Origin: a virus
Length of the DNA stretch: 47,724 nucleotides
Strand: one strand, 5' to 3'
Virus record (IMG/VR): IMGVR_UViG_3300032047_000028
Location: 1-47,724 of that record
This document shows, piece by piece, positions 21,667 through 31,575 of this stretch. The notes below the pieces were generated by a model, which worked only from the letters and a program-made list of their open reading frames with translations, made no database searches and was not told where the DNA came from. The translations under genes were made by a program, and so were the position numbers. Position 1 is the first letter of the stretch, and each line of letters begins with the position of its first letter.

Positions 21667-22151
21667 AACTTTAATTTACTAATAATATCAGCGCATAATT
21701 TTTTAATCGCAGTTGAAACTCCGGTCTGCGAAAATCTACCGTCATTAGATATAATTAAAGTTGAAGTGGTAATTGATTTTGATGTGCCTTTGGCGGTTAT
21801 TTGTTTAACAATCTTATTGTTTTTTATTTTGGTTGCTTTTGCTATAATTTGTGTTATATCGGCTTTTTTGCTATACACTCCTACTTGCAATGCGTTTTTC
21901 TTTACATCAAAATATAAAAATTCTATTTGTATTTTAGTGGAGGCGTCGCTAGACAAATAATAATCTTTATCTTGCAATACCTCTTCTAGTATATTTTTAA
22001 CACCAAAAGCTAAATTGCGGTTGCCAGCCATAGGCCCTAAAATAATATTATTCTCAATTTTACCAATAGAGATAAAATTTTGAGAATATATATTTAAACA
22101 AAGAAATGTTAAAAAAAATATTACTATTTTTTCTTTTTTAAATCTGTCCAT
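21663..22151 (-). CDS. Exported protein, possibly CsgG-related, 162 aa
   Basis: A 162-residue protein with a signal peptide ending IYSQ. The mature part has a beta-alpha arrangement with a final amphipathic helix (STAIKKLCADIISKL) preceded by a Ser/Thr-rich hairpin, similar in outline to CsgG or TolB-N-type domains. This is a weak resemblance. It is the first exported gene of the envelope cassette and overlaps the 51-aa membrane gene by 28 bases. Confidence 0.5.
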   Translation of the reverse strand: MDRFKKEKIVIFFLTFLCLNIYSQNFISIGKIENNIILGPMAGNRNLAFGVKNILEEVLQDKDYYLSSDASTKIQIEFLYFDVKKNALQVGVYSKKADITQIIAKATKIKNNKIVKQITAKGTSKSITTSTLIISNDGRFSQTGVSTAIKKLCADIISKLKL

Positions 22152-22279
22152 TTTGTTACTGTATAACCTATTGTTACTAAAAGCAAAACAATCTTTAAAC
22201 CCATTTCTATATTAGTAAATGTAGTTACTCCTAGTGTAGAGCCATTGATAAAGTAAATTCTTAATTCAGACAAATTCAT
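22124..22279 (-). CDS. Small single-span membrane protein, 51 aa, holin candidate
   Basis: ATG at 22279 (minus) to TAG 22124-22126. A 51-residue protein with an amphipathic start, one transmembrane helix (about 27-43, GLKIVLLLVTIGYTV) and a KWTDLKKKKK tail. From memory, this IGYTVxKW-type protein is common in uncultured marine phages, next to structural genes. Its size, single span and basic tail suit a holin, but that is untested. ATGA-coupled to the upstream gene. Confidence 0.65.
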   Translation of the reverse strand: MNLSELRIYFINGSTLGVTTFTNIEMGLKIVLLLVTIGYTVTKWTDLKKKK

Positions 22280-22542
22280 TTTTTCTTTTTCTTATATCTG
22301 CTTACTCTGCCTTTGGTATTTTTTTCTTTTTGACCGCGAGCTTTTTCCGCAGGGGTTAATTCACTCCAAGTTGAAGGAGTATCTTTTGAAATTTTTTTAG
22401 TAGGTCTAAATGTGTTTTCACCCTTTGTGTAATCTTTATTACCGCGAGGTGTTCTCCAGTCTTCTTTAAACCAACGCTTAAGAGCTAAACCTTTTTCCGT
22501 TTTTCGTACTTTAAACGGAGATCCTTTCATTTGAAATCCCAT
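22276..22542 (-). CDS. Small basic protein, DUF5872-like, 88 aa
   Basis: An 88-residue, very basic protein with a KGLALKRWFKEDWRTPRG segment and a Lys-rich C-terminus. The L-x-x-RWFxExW pattern resembles DUF5872, a family of small proteins in marine phages and viruses thought to be virion-associated. It belongs to a chain of four small basic genes following the giant virion protein. Confidence 0.6.
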   Translation of the reverse strand: MGFQMKGSPFKVRKTEKGLALKRWFKEDWRTPRGNKDYTKGENTFRPTKKISKDTPSTWSELTPAEKARGQKEKNTKGRVSRYKKKKK

Positions 22543-22544
22543 GA

Positions 22545-22706
22545 TTATTTATTACAACTTTTATTATGTTTAAACCATACACCGCATTTACATTTTATAT
22601 AATAAACAGTGGTTGCTACAAACGGGGTAGATGTGATAGCGGTAAAAATATTAGGGTGCCAGTGCTCTCCGCATAAGCCAAATGCATGTCGCAAAGCCTC
22701 TATCAT
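22545..22706 (-). CDS. Small His/Cys-containing protein, 53 aa
   Basis: ATG at 22706 (minus) to TAA 22545-22547. The 53 residues open MIEALRHAFGLCGEHWHPN and end with a CKCGVW segment and a further Cys, enough Cys and His for one zinc site. From memory, FGLCGExHHPN-type short proteins recur next to phage structural genes; function unknown. The start overlaps the previous stop (ATGA). Confidence 0.6.
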   Translation of the reverse strand: MIEALRHAFGLCGEHWHPNIFTAITSTPFVATTVYYIKCKCGVWFKHNKSCNK

Positions 22707-22870
22707 TTTATATTACCTTTTCTTTTTCTACACTTAGCAATATATCCTGACGCATAAGCAGAAGGGAACTTGCTGTATTTAGCTTTAGCTTTTCTATAAC
22801 ATGCGTCTTTTAATTTAAACGGTGATTCTTTTGTTTCTAACCCACCACCTTTTTTGCTTGTACCTGGCAT
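22703..22870 (-). CDS. Small basic protein with WPSAYASG-like motif (DUF5872-like), 55 aa
   Basis: ATG at 22870 (minus) to TGA 22703-22705. Residues 24-47 contain ACYRKAKAKYSKFPSAYASG and a following AKCRK. The CYxKxKxxYxxxPSAYASGxxxKCRK pattern is a recognised small module in marine phages and large viruses, grouped with DUF5872, presumably metal-binding through its two Cys. It lies 4 bases after the giant virion protein gene. Confidence 0.65.
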   Translation of the reverse strand: MPGTSKKGGGLETKESPFKLKDACYRKAKAKYSKFPSAYASGYIAKCRKRKGNIK

Positions 22871-22874
22871 AACT

Positions 22875-25800
22875 TTATTTTTTAATTGTTTTTTTCTTTT
22901 TATCCTTACTAATACCTTTTGGCTTTTTAGTTTGCTTTTCTATAAGACCTACATCCCATTTGCTATAACCTAGCGCTAATGAAATTGCTTGCCACATTTC
23001 AACGTCTTGGCGCACGGGTGTTGATAAGTTATCTAATTTACGTATTACACGATCTGCAGGTAAGTTAGTGGTTGCTGATACAACTTGCCCTAAAGCTTCA
23101 AAGGCTGGATTGTCAAGACTAAATCCTTCTTTAGCCATTTTTTCTCTAGTATTTCTATATGTAAATGCTCTACCCGCAGCCATAAGCTTTCTAATTTTAG
23201 AATCTACAGGAGGTGAAAGCGATAACGCTTTTAATGCTGCTTTTTCATAGTTAGGTCTGTTTTTGTTTGCTTGATTAATAGCTTCAAGTACCATATTTTT
23301 TGCCGTAGCTACAACAGCACCACCAAAGCCAATACCTCTTAATAAACCATCAGCCGAGCCATTTGCTATTCTAAAATACCTGTTTCTTATCTCCTCTTCT
23401 TCTTCGTCTTCAAACATTAAAGCGAATAAAGCTGTTTGCAAAGACGAGAACACTATGTTCTGAACAGCCCCATAATACATAAGCTTGCTAAGATTAGTCT
23501 TCCAATCACCTCTGTTATTTATTAAGTCTAAGGCTGCTTTTTTAGTTAACCTAGCATATTGCATAGGTGTGTTTGCAAAAGCCAATATAATGCGCCCTAA
23601 ACCGCTTGCTTGCTGCTGTGAAATTCTATCTGGGCGTGATGATTGTTGTGATTCTTCCGCTGTTTCTTGAAAATCTAAAAATGCTTGTTGTTCTGCTTGT
23701 TCTTGTGGCATTCCTTCTTTTAAATACCTGTTTAATCTGTTTCTATAAAACGAAGCACCACCCATCGCGATCGCATGTGAGTCAGCTAATTGTGTTGGTA
23801 AAAACCCTGTTTTTAAAAGCTTTGCAATTACAGATCTTACGGGGTTCCGACCTTCTTCAGCCGCCTTTGCAATTTCGTCTGCGTTAACATCGGTTTTCAA
23901 ACCTGAACGGCGTTCTTTTAAGAAATCAGAGTTAAACAGCATAGTGTAATCAGCCCAAAACTGAGATTGATTTGCAAATGCCGCACCAGCTGCTAATGGA
24001 TTGTTATCACTAAAATTAATAAAGTTAATCATTGATAACTGCTGTAATAAAGCAGACCGCGTGTTAAAGAACATAATAGCACCTACAGAATCATTAACCC
24101 AATTAACAAACCTATTAGTTAATCTGTTTGCGCCAGTAGGCCTCGCCCTTCCTGTCTTCATTCTATATAAAACATCGCTTAGCGCTTCTATATAGTTATC
24201 GCCATATGCAGCTCTTAATTTATTTGCTATAGGCCCCTGCAGCTTACCGCTTGGTCCAATTTTACCAAATATTTCTTCTATATTATTTAGGTAATCTTGC
24301 AAAAAGTTTTCGCGAGCAGATACGTTTATATAATCTAATATATCTGTAGTTATTGTTCCTGCATTCCAATTGTTCTCAGGTGCTTTTGTTTCAAATGAAC
24401 CAGTTAAATTTAAAATTTGTTTACTAAAGTTTTCTAAATTAGAATCATCTTTAACAATTTGTATTAATTCTTTAATTTCACTTTCATTTAATCCAGGTAT
24501 TTCCAAACCTCTTTTTGACCATATATAAACTCTTATAGCTACCTCATTTGTAAATCCTGTAGAATTAACTTCTTTAAGCTTTACTTTTTCTGCTCGTAAT
24601 ACTTTTTTAATATTTCTAAACTCACGCATAACATTTTGTCTATACTGTGTGAATTCATTTATGCCTTTAGCAAACGGGTCAGATATATTCTTTTTAATCC
24701 AGGCTAAATCTTTATCGCCTTGTTTTCCTTTACCAACCATGTAATACATAAGCCCCATTAAATCGTCAGCTGACGGTGGAATAAAAAATTTCCACTTACC
24801 TTTGTTTTTACCAAGCTGAGCAGCTTTCATATCAGATATTTCTGCGTTTTTATCTATGTCGGCGGTACGCTGTATCATATCCTCTATGCTTTCTTGCTTG
24901 TCGAACTGCGCTCCGCTCGATATCATACCATCAGATTGCATTTTGTCAAACACTTGCTTTCTTTGATCGGGTGTTAGCGATTCGTAGCTGCCCTGCGGTT
25001 GATTTGCTGACTCAGGGAACATTTGACGTGTAACAACGTCAAGCATATCAAATCTGTCTTCTTTAGCTATTTTATCGCGAGCCTCTTTATTTGCTTTTGT
25101 TATTTCATAGCTATTGCTTATCATATTACTAACAACTTCAGCTTTATCAAACTGCTCGCCTAAATATTCATAATCGTTATTAGGGTCATTAACAAAGTTT
25201 GTTAATATTTTTTTAAATGCTGATGCACTAAATTTAGTTTCTTTATTGCTGTCTCTAATATCAGCAAGCTCTTTAGGTATTAATACAGCGTTTGATTTAA
25301 ATTCTACTTTTGTATTAGGATCCACAATTATTTGTAAAATAATATCTTTCACAATTGACGCAATGGACTCAACATGCTCCATGTGATACTTCCCAACTTC
25401 TTTAGGGCTCCAAACTATACCTACCACATTTGATAGCGACCTAAAACCATTTACGGAATTTCTATTTGCGACTAAACTTATTATTATAGCTTTAAGTTTA
25501 TCTATTTTATTACCGGGTGCAAAATGATAAAAATCTTTAAATGTACTTATTAGCACTTCCGCTAATAATTTATTTGTAGGGTTATGTTCAGATAAAGAAT
25601 CATATGTTTTTTGGGCATCTGGCTTGGTGTTTTCGGGTGTTAGCCAATTTTTACGCGTTCTAATTTTGCTTGCAGAATTTGGCGTATTGCTAGTGCCTTT
25701 AGGTCTATTGTTTGCTAAAGATTTTTTATATTGTTTTGTTAATATTTTTGTTCTTTCGCTAGTCCATGCAGCTTGCTTTTCTTTTTCTATAGAGTCTCTA

Positions 25801-28800
25801 TATGCAGCAGATGTAATTCCCATAAATATGCTAATTAGTTCAGCATCAGCATCAATATTTAAAACTCTGCCGTCTTTTACTAATACTTTATAAGGGTTAG
25901 AGTCAAATTTAAATCCTCTGCCTGTGTCTCTATGATTTCCATAAATAGAACTTAAAAGAGTTTTATTAGAAACAATATCAGGGTCAAGCCCTCTTGTCAG
26001 TTCTAATATATTTTCGTAAAAATTAATTGCTTCATCGTATTTAACCTGTTGTTTTTTACCCTTAGGTTTATTAACAAGTAATGAACTAACTGTGTCTATT
26101 TTAGAAGGATCTATGCCTTGCTCTTTTAAAAGCTTTTGTATTCTAGGAGACATTAAGACTTCATCCATATTTTTAATTAAGCTCATAGATACATCATAAA
26201 CTCTTAAGTCATTAATAGCATCTTGCTCTACAGAATCAAACTGCCCAACACTAATCCCCGCTTTTAAATCCTGCTCTTGTTCTAATGTTAAATCTACAGC
26301 AGCTCTTACAGAAGTGTTGCTTAGCAATCTGCCTACGAGTCTAGCCATTGCTATCATTGATATAGCCCTAGCTTCACCGTTTTTTAAATCAGCAAACTTG
26401 CCATCTGTAGATATACCAAAAGTTGCTAAGAAATCTTTTTTAGTTATATTATCTTTAAGCTTAAAAGGCGCTAGCCCTGCCCCTAAAGTAACTCTGCCTT
26501 GTTTTTCGTAAAAAGCTTGTTGTATTTTTCTAGGTATTTTAAGGCCAGTATTAATTAAATTTTCTTTAGCGGTGTCGCCTTCTAATATTGCTCCATTAGG
26601 CAATAACCTTATTAGAGTGTCTGCATTTTCGTATATAAATTTTTGAGCTCTTGTTTTATCACCTGAAAAGTTAGCCGAAGTAGGGTTGCCGTCTTTATTA
26701 AGGCCTAAATATGCATTTAGCTTCATACCAAAAAGCTCTGCTGTAAGTTCAGGAACTAAATCAGGCATTTCTGCAAATGTTAAATTATTAAACTCTTCGT
26801 CAGACATTTGGTTTATAGCTGTTACACTTCTTGAATAATAATCTGCAGCTTGCTCTTCGTTAAAAAACGCAGACAAAGGGTTTATCTTAGCTTTTTGCAG
26901 CGCTTCTTCTTCTTGTCTTATTTCAATAAGAGATTGGCTATCCAAATAATCAGATGCAACTTGAAATCTTTCTTGTCCTTCTTCTGTAATAGACGAAAGG
27001 CTTTCTTCAAATTTTTGCTTAGTTCCAACTTTACCAGTTTTCTTTGCTTGTTTTATTTTATTATTGAGCTGAGCATTAATCCAGCCAGATAAATTGTCGT
27101 TCTTGCCAGGTTTAAAGTTACGAATATGGGGTATCAATTCTTCAACCGCACCCATTATAAAGTCATCTTCTTTAAAATTAGGTAAGGCTCTATCTTGCGA
27201 AGTTATTTTGCTGCCTATCAATCTATTTAATATACCACTTGCATATAGCTCAGCTATAGCAGTATCAGCACCACCTTTTTGCCATTTTTCATTTTTAAGA
27301 TTGCCTATTTGCTCTTCAGATAGTCCAGCAACATCTTCAGGCGATAGTTCAACTTCACCAAGCTTTTTAACTTGATTTTCAAAGTCAGTGTCAAACTGAG
27401 ACCCTGCAAAAGCTTTAACTTCATCTAAATTAATATCGCCTATTGCTGTTTCAACTACGTTGCTAAACTCTTGCCCTTGTGAAGCACTATATGACTTTAT
27501 AAAATTATATGTGCTTTGCCCAGATGCAAAATTCATATTATCAAAACCAAGCGGCTTAAATATACTTGTTATAGCTCCACCTATTTTTTCAAATGCTGTT
27601 TTATCAAAGCCAACTCTGTCTGTAGCAAGCAGATCGGAAAAAACATTCATATATTCAGTGTAATATGTAGAGCTATTTGCTCTTATATCTTTTCGTCTTA
27701 ACACTTTATCTACCTCTCTTCGTTGAGTTACAGTCATTGCGCGCTTTAACTGTTTAACAGCGTCTCGTTGCTTACCTGCGTTGCCAACAACAGCATTTAA
27801 TATGTTATGTAAAAATTCATGCTTAGCCACATTGACAGAAAAAGTTTCTCTAGCTAGTTGTTTATTTATTAATATTCTACCTTTACCTATAAATACACCA
27901 TTAGAATTAACTACGTCTTTGCCTGTTAGGTTTTTATATGCTTCGGCATATTCTTCTGATGTTTCAAAAGCTTCCACAGTTGTACCTCTACTAGAAGCTT
28001 CTTGCTGAACTGTAGATATATTTTCTTCTAATTTTAAGTTCACCAGCCTGTCTCTAGCGTTTTGGTACTGTGATTTAAAACCACCAAAAGCGGTAGCATA
28101 TTCAGTTTTGCTTATAATACCTAGTCTAAACTTTTTATTTAGTTCTGTAATTTCGTTTGCGGCAGTGTTGGCTAAATCTTTTAAGTTTTCTATTTCAGAA
28201 ATTTGTGAATCTGATAAAGACTCATATATTAAGTTACCTTTGTCAACTAAATCTGCAATTTTTTGTTCAACAATATTAATATTTTGCTGTATACCTTTTT
28301 GAACTGTAGGGTCTGTAACTCCAGTATAGTTTTTTCTAAAAATATAAAGTTTTTGTATAAGCCCGTCTATTTCTTTTAAATTAGTAGTTTCTCTTACTGA
28401 GTTTAAAGCCTTTGCAGAATAAGACCCTGCCGTCATACCTCCACCGCCTAAAAATCCTTGTAAGCCAGCCTCTAAGCCTTCTTCACTTGTAACTGCATTT
28501 AAGAAAGCAGATAGCACTTCAGCATTTTCATCTGTACCTGCTACGCTGCCAAGCTCTACGTTTATAGCGTCAGAAGCGTGCTGTAGTATTTCCGTTGTGG
28601 CTTCTAAAGAGCCTGTAGTTAGTATATGAGCTGCACGTCTTGCATTTTTATTGTAAAATAATTTTTGTGCAATTTGTTTGTTTATAAGCCCTAAACCAGT
28701 GCTGCCACTAACTCCGCCTGTAGCGCCTTTAATAATACCCCCAACAACAGCTCTATTACCTACGTTTTCTAATAGTCCGCTAAGGAACCCCATGGCTAAA

Positions 28801-29531
28801 GGAGCAGCTTCGTCTGCTTTATCTTGCTCAATAAGCTCTTCAAGTGATATACCTAGATTTTTAGCTTTTAGTTTATTAAACTCTGCATAGTTGTTAGCTA
28901 CGTAGTTTATAATATTTCCTGTACCTACTGTGCCGACTGTATAAAATGCGGAACCAATAACATTTGTGAATGCATTAATAACACCTGCAGCCATACCACC
29001 GACATCACCTTCTTTAGCACTTTCAATTATGCCTTTTGTTCTTTTAGTTTGTGCTAATTCTTTTTCGTATTCTTTAATTGCTTGTATAGTTTCTTCAGTA
29101 CCTAAGCCCCCACTTGCAAAATCAGATGTATTAGCTACATATTCATCAACTTTCTTTTGACCAAATATAGATGCAGCCACCGTATTAGTAGCTATATCAA
29201 GTGCAGAGCCCTGCCCCTTGTCTGCTCCATAAAATTCAAACACGTCGCCCATTTGTTCAAACATGTTTGATATGGAATTTTTTACAGACTGTATATTAGT
29301 TAATTCAATTTCTTGTGAAACCGATGAACCAGCTTCCGAATCTGAAGCCGTATTGTTTTCGGGTGCTGCAGTTTCCTCCACAAGCGCACCCTGACCTGTG
29401 GGAGTTGTCTTTCCCGGCTCTAAAGTAATTAAGCCGGACGCATCAATGTATTCTTCGAGCGTTTTATTTGATTTAGCAGCAGCTGCTTCAACTTGCGCTA
29501 AACTATATTGTTTACCTTTTAATTCAAACAT
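22875..29531 (-). CDS. Giant internal virion protein with HEFLH metalloprotease motif
   Basis: A 2218-residue protein, the largest in the window. An N-terminal linker is followed by Gly-rich hydrophobic segments (about 180-300). HEFLH at residues 571-575 is an HExxH zinc-protease motif with an E-containing TEYMNVFSDLL downstream. Long helical regions follow, and the C-terminal part has FANTPMQYARLTKKA and hydrophobic helices. The size and place after two smaller internal proteins fit an ejected core protein of podovirus-like phages or a large polyvalent protein. No lysozyme-type domain was recognised. The proteolytic activity is predicted only. Confidence 0.75.
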   Translation of the reverse strand: MFELKGKQYSLAQVEAAAAKSNKTLEEYIDASGLITLEPGKTTPTGQGALVEETAAPENNTASDSEAGSSVSQEIELTNIQSVKNSISNMFEQMGDVFEFYGADKGQGSALDIATNTVAASIFGQKKVDEYVANTSDFASGGLGTEETIQAIKEYEKELAQTKRTKGIIESAKEGDVGGMAAGVINAFTNVIGSAFYTVGTVGTGNIINYVANNYAEFNKLKAKNLGISLEELIEQDKADEAAPLAMGFLSGLLENVGNRAVVGGIIKGATGGVSGSTGLGLINKQIAQKLFYNKNARRAAHILTTGSLEATTEILQHASDAINVELGSVAGTDENAEVLSAFLNAVTSEEGLEAGLQGFLGGGGMTAGSYSAKALNSVRETTNLKEIDGLIQKLYIFRKNYTGVTDPTVQKGIQQNINIVEQKIADLVDKGNLIYESLSDSQISEIENLKDLANTAANEITELNKKFRLGIISKTEYATAFGGFKSQYQNARDRLVNLKLEENISTVQQEASSRGTTVEAFETSEEYAEAYKNLTGKDVVNSNGVFIGKGRILINKQLARETFSVNVAKHEFLHNILNAVVGNAGKQRDAVKQLKRAMTVTQRREVDKVLRRKDIRANSSTYYTEYMNVFSDLLATDRVGFDKTAFEKIGGAITSIFKPLGFDNMNFASGQSTYNFIKSYSASQGQEFSNVVETAIGDINLDEVKAFAGSQFDTDFENQVKKLGEVELSPEDVAGLSEEQIGNLKNEKWQKGGADTAIAELYASGILNRLIGSKITSQDRALPNFKEDDFIMGAVEELIPHIRNFKPGKNDNLSGWINAQLNNKIKQAKKTGKVGTKQKFEESLSSITEEGQERFQVASDYLDSQSLIEIRQEEEALQKAKINPLSAFFNEEQAADYYSRSVTAINQMSDEEFNNLTFAEMPDLVPELTAELFGMKLNAYLGLNKDGNPTSANFSGDKTRAQKFIYENADTLIRLLPNGAILEGDTAKENLINTGLKIPRKIQQAFYEKQGRVTLGAGLAPFKLKDNITKKDFLATFGISTDGKFADLKNGEARAISMIAMARLVGRLLSNTSVRAAVDLTLEQEQDLKAGISVGQFDSVEQDAINDLRVYDVSMSLIKNMDEVLMSPRIQKLLKEQGIDPSKIDTVSSLLVNKPKGKKQQVKYDEAINFYENILELTRGLDPDIVSNKTLLSSIYGNHRDTGRGFKFDSNPYKVLVKDGRVLNIDADAELISIFMGITSAAYRDSIEKEKQAAWTSERTKILTKQYKKSLANNRPKGTSNTPNSASKIRTRKNWLTPENTKPDAQKTYDSLSEHNPTNKLLAEVLISTFKDFYHFAPGNKIDKLKAIIISLVANRNSVNGFRSLSNVVGIVWSPKEVGKYHMEHVESIASIVKDIILQIIVDPNTKVEFKSNAVLIPKELADIRDSNKETKFSASAFKKILTNFVNDPNNDYEYLGEQFDKAEVVSNMISNSYEITKANKEARDKIAKEDRFDMLDVVTRQMFPESANQPQGSYESLTPDQRKQVFDKMQSDGMISSGAQFDKQESIEDMIQRTADIDKNAEISDMKAAQLGKNKGKWKFFIPPSADDLMGLMYYMVGKGKQGDKDLAWIKKNISDPFAKGINEFTQYRQNVMREFRNIKKVLRAEKVKLKEVNSTGFTNEVAIRVYIWSKRGLEIPGLNESEIKELIQIVKDDSNLENFSKQILNLTGSFETKAPENNWNAGTITTDILDYINVSARENFLQDYLNNIEEIFGKIGPSGKLQGPIANKLRAAYGDNYIEALSDVLYRMKTGRARPTGANRLTNRFVNWVNDSVGAIMFFNTRSALLQQLSMINFINFSDNNPLAAGAAFANQSQFWADYTMLFNSDFLKERRSGLKTDVNADEIAKAAEEGRNPVRSVIAKLLKTGFLPTQLADSHAIAMGGASFYRNRLNRYLKEGMPQEQAEQQAFLDFQETAEESQQSSRPDRISQQQASGLGRIILAFANTPMQYARLTKKAALDLINNRGDWKTNLSKLMYYGAVQNIVFSSLQTALFALMFEDEEEEEIRNRYFRIANGSADGLLRGIGFGGAVVATAKNMVLEAINQANKNRPNYEKAALKALSLSPPVDSKIRKLMAAGRAFTYRNTREKMAKEGFSLDNPAFEALGQVVSATTNLPADRVIRKLDNLSTPVRQDVEMWQAISLALGYSKWDVGLIEKQTKKPKGISKDKKKKTIKK

Positions 29532-29536
29532 AATTA

Positions 29537-30847
29537 TTATTCTATTATTGGCAGATCAGATTCAGTTTCATTTTCAGCTTCTGGTCTTGCTACATTAACA
29601 CCTAATAAGTCTGACCCTAAAGCTCTATATAATGCTTGCTGCACTAGGAACGGGTCACTAATTAAACTATTTGTTGATATATAAGATACTTGATCAACTA
29701 AAGGATGCTCAAAGGCATAACCTATAACGTCATCATCTTCATTAGTAACTCTTGTTACGTCTAGTCCCATTTGAGAAGATATATCAAATAAAGATTCAAA
29801 AGTTGGGCCATCTTCACCCGCATTTTGGTAAAGGCCAGTTAGATTGTCAACTACAGATTGTTGCGAATTAACAAACAAGTTTTCAACTTGTTGCATTTCT
29901 CTTTGGTATCTTGTTGCTGGTTTAGCTTTATTGTTTTGTTTTGCTTTCGCAGCGCCCTGAGCGGCGGTGTCTTTTAAAGCTTTAATATATCCGCTAATTA
30001 CTTGCTCTTTAAGTTGCTCCTCATTTTCTTTTTCGTAAAGTAATGGATCTGCAATCCCTAATCCGCCTTGCACAAAGAAATCATCATTAGCTAAAGATAA
30101 CAAAGTTGAGCGCCCACCTTGACTAATCAGGTTAGTAAGTTTCATGCGTAAAATGTTTTCTTTATTGCTATCTATTGATTGCCCCGCTGAATACACTGTT
30201 TCCATTAAATTAGTTAATTGATTAGCGGTGTCAAAATCTTTATTAAAGTAAGAAGGCAGATCTTTAAATAAGTCAACCTGTCCTAACTCATTTGAAAACG
30301 CGACATTACCGCTATCGTCAACCATAAACAAGGAGCTGTTGGTTAGAGCGTCGGTTGTAATAGCGAACTTGCCTACATCGTTGCCGTCAGATATTAAACC
30401 CGCATCTACGTCTTTTACAAATTGTTCTTTCATGCCCTTAAGCGAATCAACTTGCCCGGCAAAATTTTTCACTCTATTATTAACGCCATTCATTACATCA
30501 ATAAGTTCCATGTAACGGTCATCTGTAGGGTCATAGTTAGTTATTTGCATAGCTGCGTCAGCATACATTCTTTTCTGTGATACTAAAAAATCTGTTGCAG
30601 CTTTTTGTTGTTGACCATTAAGAGAAGTGATATCAACGCTGGTATTCATAGATTGCATGTATTGTGCAATCTTATCGTTTTGTTTCTGCTGTAATATTTT
30701 TTGAGCTTTGGCAAATTTAATTATATTGTCTCCGACCATAGCGCCCGCTTCGCCAAATATATTTCTATATCCTCCAGTAGCTTTATATTGTTCTGGTGTC
30801 ATACCGGAAGCTGCATAAGCCGCTATATCTAATGTTCTTTTATCCAT
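29537..30847 (-). CDS. Internal virion (ejection) protein, 436 aa
   Basis: A 436-residue, Gln/Asn/Asp-rich, largely helical protein with an Ala/Lys-rich stretch around 310-325. It has no catalytic motif. Its position between a 235-aa Ala/Gly/Gln-rich protein and the 2218-aa protein matches the three-protein internal core set of T7-like phages (small, medium, very large), on which the call is based. Confidence 0.6.
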   Translation of the reverse strand: MDKRTLDIAAYAASGMTPEQYKATGGYRNIFGEAGAMVGDNIIKFAKAQKILQQKQNDKIAQYMQSMNTSVDITSLNGQQQKAATDFLVSQKRMYADAAMQITNYDPTDDRYMELIDVMNGVNNRVKNFAGQVDSLKGMKEQFVKDVDAGLISDGNDVGKFAITTDALTNSSLFMVDDSGNVAFSNELGQVDLFKDLPSYFNKDFDTANQLTNLMETVYSAGQSIDSNKENILRMKLTNLISQGGRSTLLSLANDDFFVQGGLGIADPLLYEKENEEQLKEQVISGYIKALKDTAAQGAAKAKQNNKAKPATRYQREMQQVENLFVNSQQSVVDNLTGLYQNAGEDGPTFESLFDISSQMGLDVTRVTNEDDDVIGYAFEHPLVDQVSYISTNSLISDPFLVQQALYRALGSDLLGVNVARPEAENETESDLPIIE

Positions 30848-30850
30848 AAC

Positions 30851-31558
30851 TTACCCTGCTTGTGATTCTAAAAATGCCCCCGCGTCTTCCATAAACGTTC
30901 CGCCCCCTAATCCGCCAGCTATACCAGCGCCAGCCAGTGAAGTAACTCCGCCCATTAAAGATTCTGTAGCGGCTGCCCTTGCGGCTTTAGCAGCACCTAA
31001 TCTTTGACCTGCCATTTGGAATTTATCAGTAGCAAGCTCTTGTTGCATTTCCCTTTGCATTAAATCGCCTTGCATTTTTGTTTTTTGAAACGAGTCTGCA
31101 GCTTGGGCTTTTGTGCCAGCTAAATCAGCTTCTCTTGACTGTAAATTTGCAAGACCACTTGATATATTTTGTGATTGCTGACCCGCAATGCTTTGGGCTA
31201 ATGCAGCAATACCACTACCGCCAGCGGCACTTTTCATAGACCCTAAAGTGTTTGCAAGTGCTTGCTGTTGACCGGCAACGCGCATTTCATCTGCCTTTGT
31301 AGACACCGTTAAATCTTCATATTGATTTTCTAAGTTTTTAGTAGGGTCTGATATATCTCTATCTAATAATGACTGTTTAGCCATATCAAATTCGTTTTGA
31401 GCAGCTGCTTCTTCTGCTTTTCTTTTGCCACTACCTATAATACCTCCTGCAATACCACTCAAAGCTTTTACACCCATGCCAACGGCTGCCATAGGTAACA
31501 CTGAGTAATACAAGCCTGAGTCTTGCGATCCGATTAAAAATTCAATTATCCAATCCAT
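30851..31558 (-). CDS. Internal virion protein, 235 aa
   Basis: A 235-residue Ala/Gly/Gln-rich protein with a hydrophobic Gly-rich segment near 20-45, a long helical Gln/Ala-rich middle (about 50-200) and a Gly-rich end. This composition is common in small membrane-penetrating ejection proteins such as the T7 gp14 type. No sequence identity is claimed. Confidence 0.6.
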   Translation of the reverse strand: MDWIIEFLIGSQDSGLYYSVLPMAAVGMGVKALSGIAGGIIGSGKRKAEEAAAQNEFDMAKQSLLDRDISDPTKNLENQYEDLTVSTKADEMRVAGQQQALANTLGSMKSAAGGSGIAALAQSIAGQQSQNISSGLANLQSREADLAGTKAQAADSFQKTKMQGDLMQREMQQELATDKFQMAGQRLGAAKAARAAATESLMGGVTSLAGAGIAGGLGGGTFMEDAGAFLESQAG

Positions 31559-31575
31559 ATTAATTTTATTACGTT

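Noticed and set aside
23068-29160. Many plus-strand frames of 60-93 codons opposite the giant virion gene
   Set aside because: They are shadows of a long, continuous, compositionally coherent minus-strand gene.
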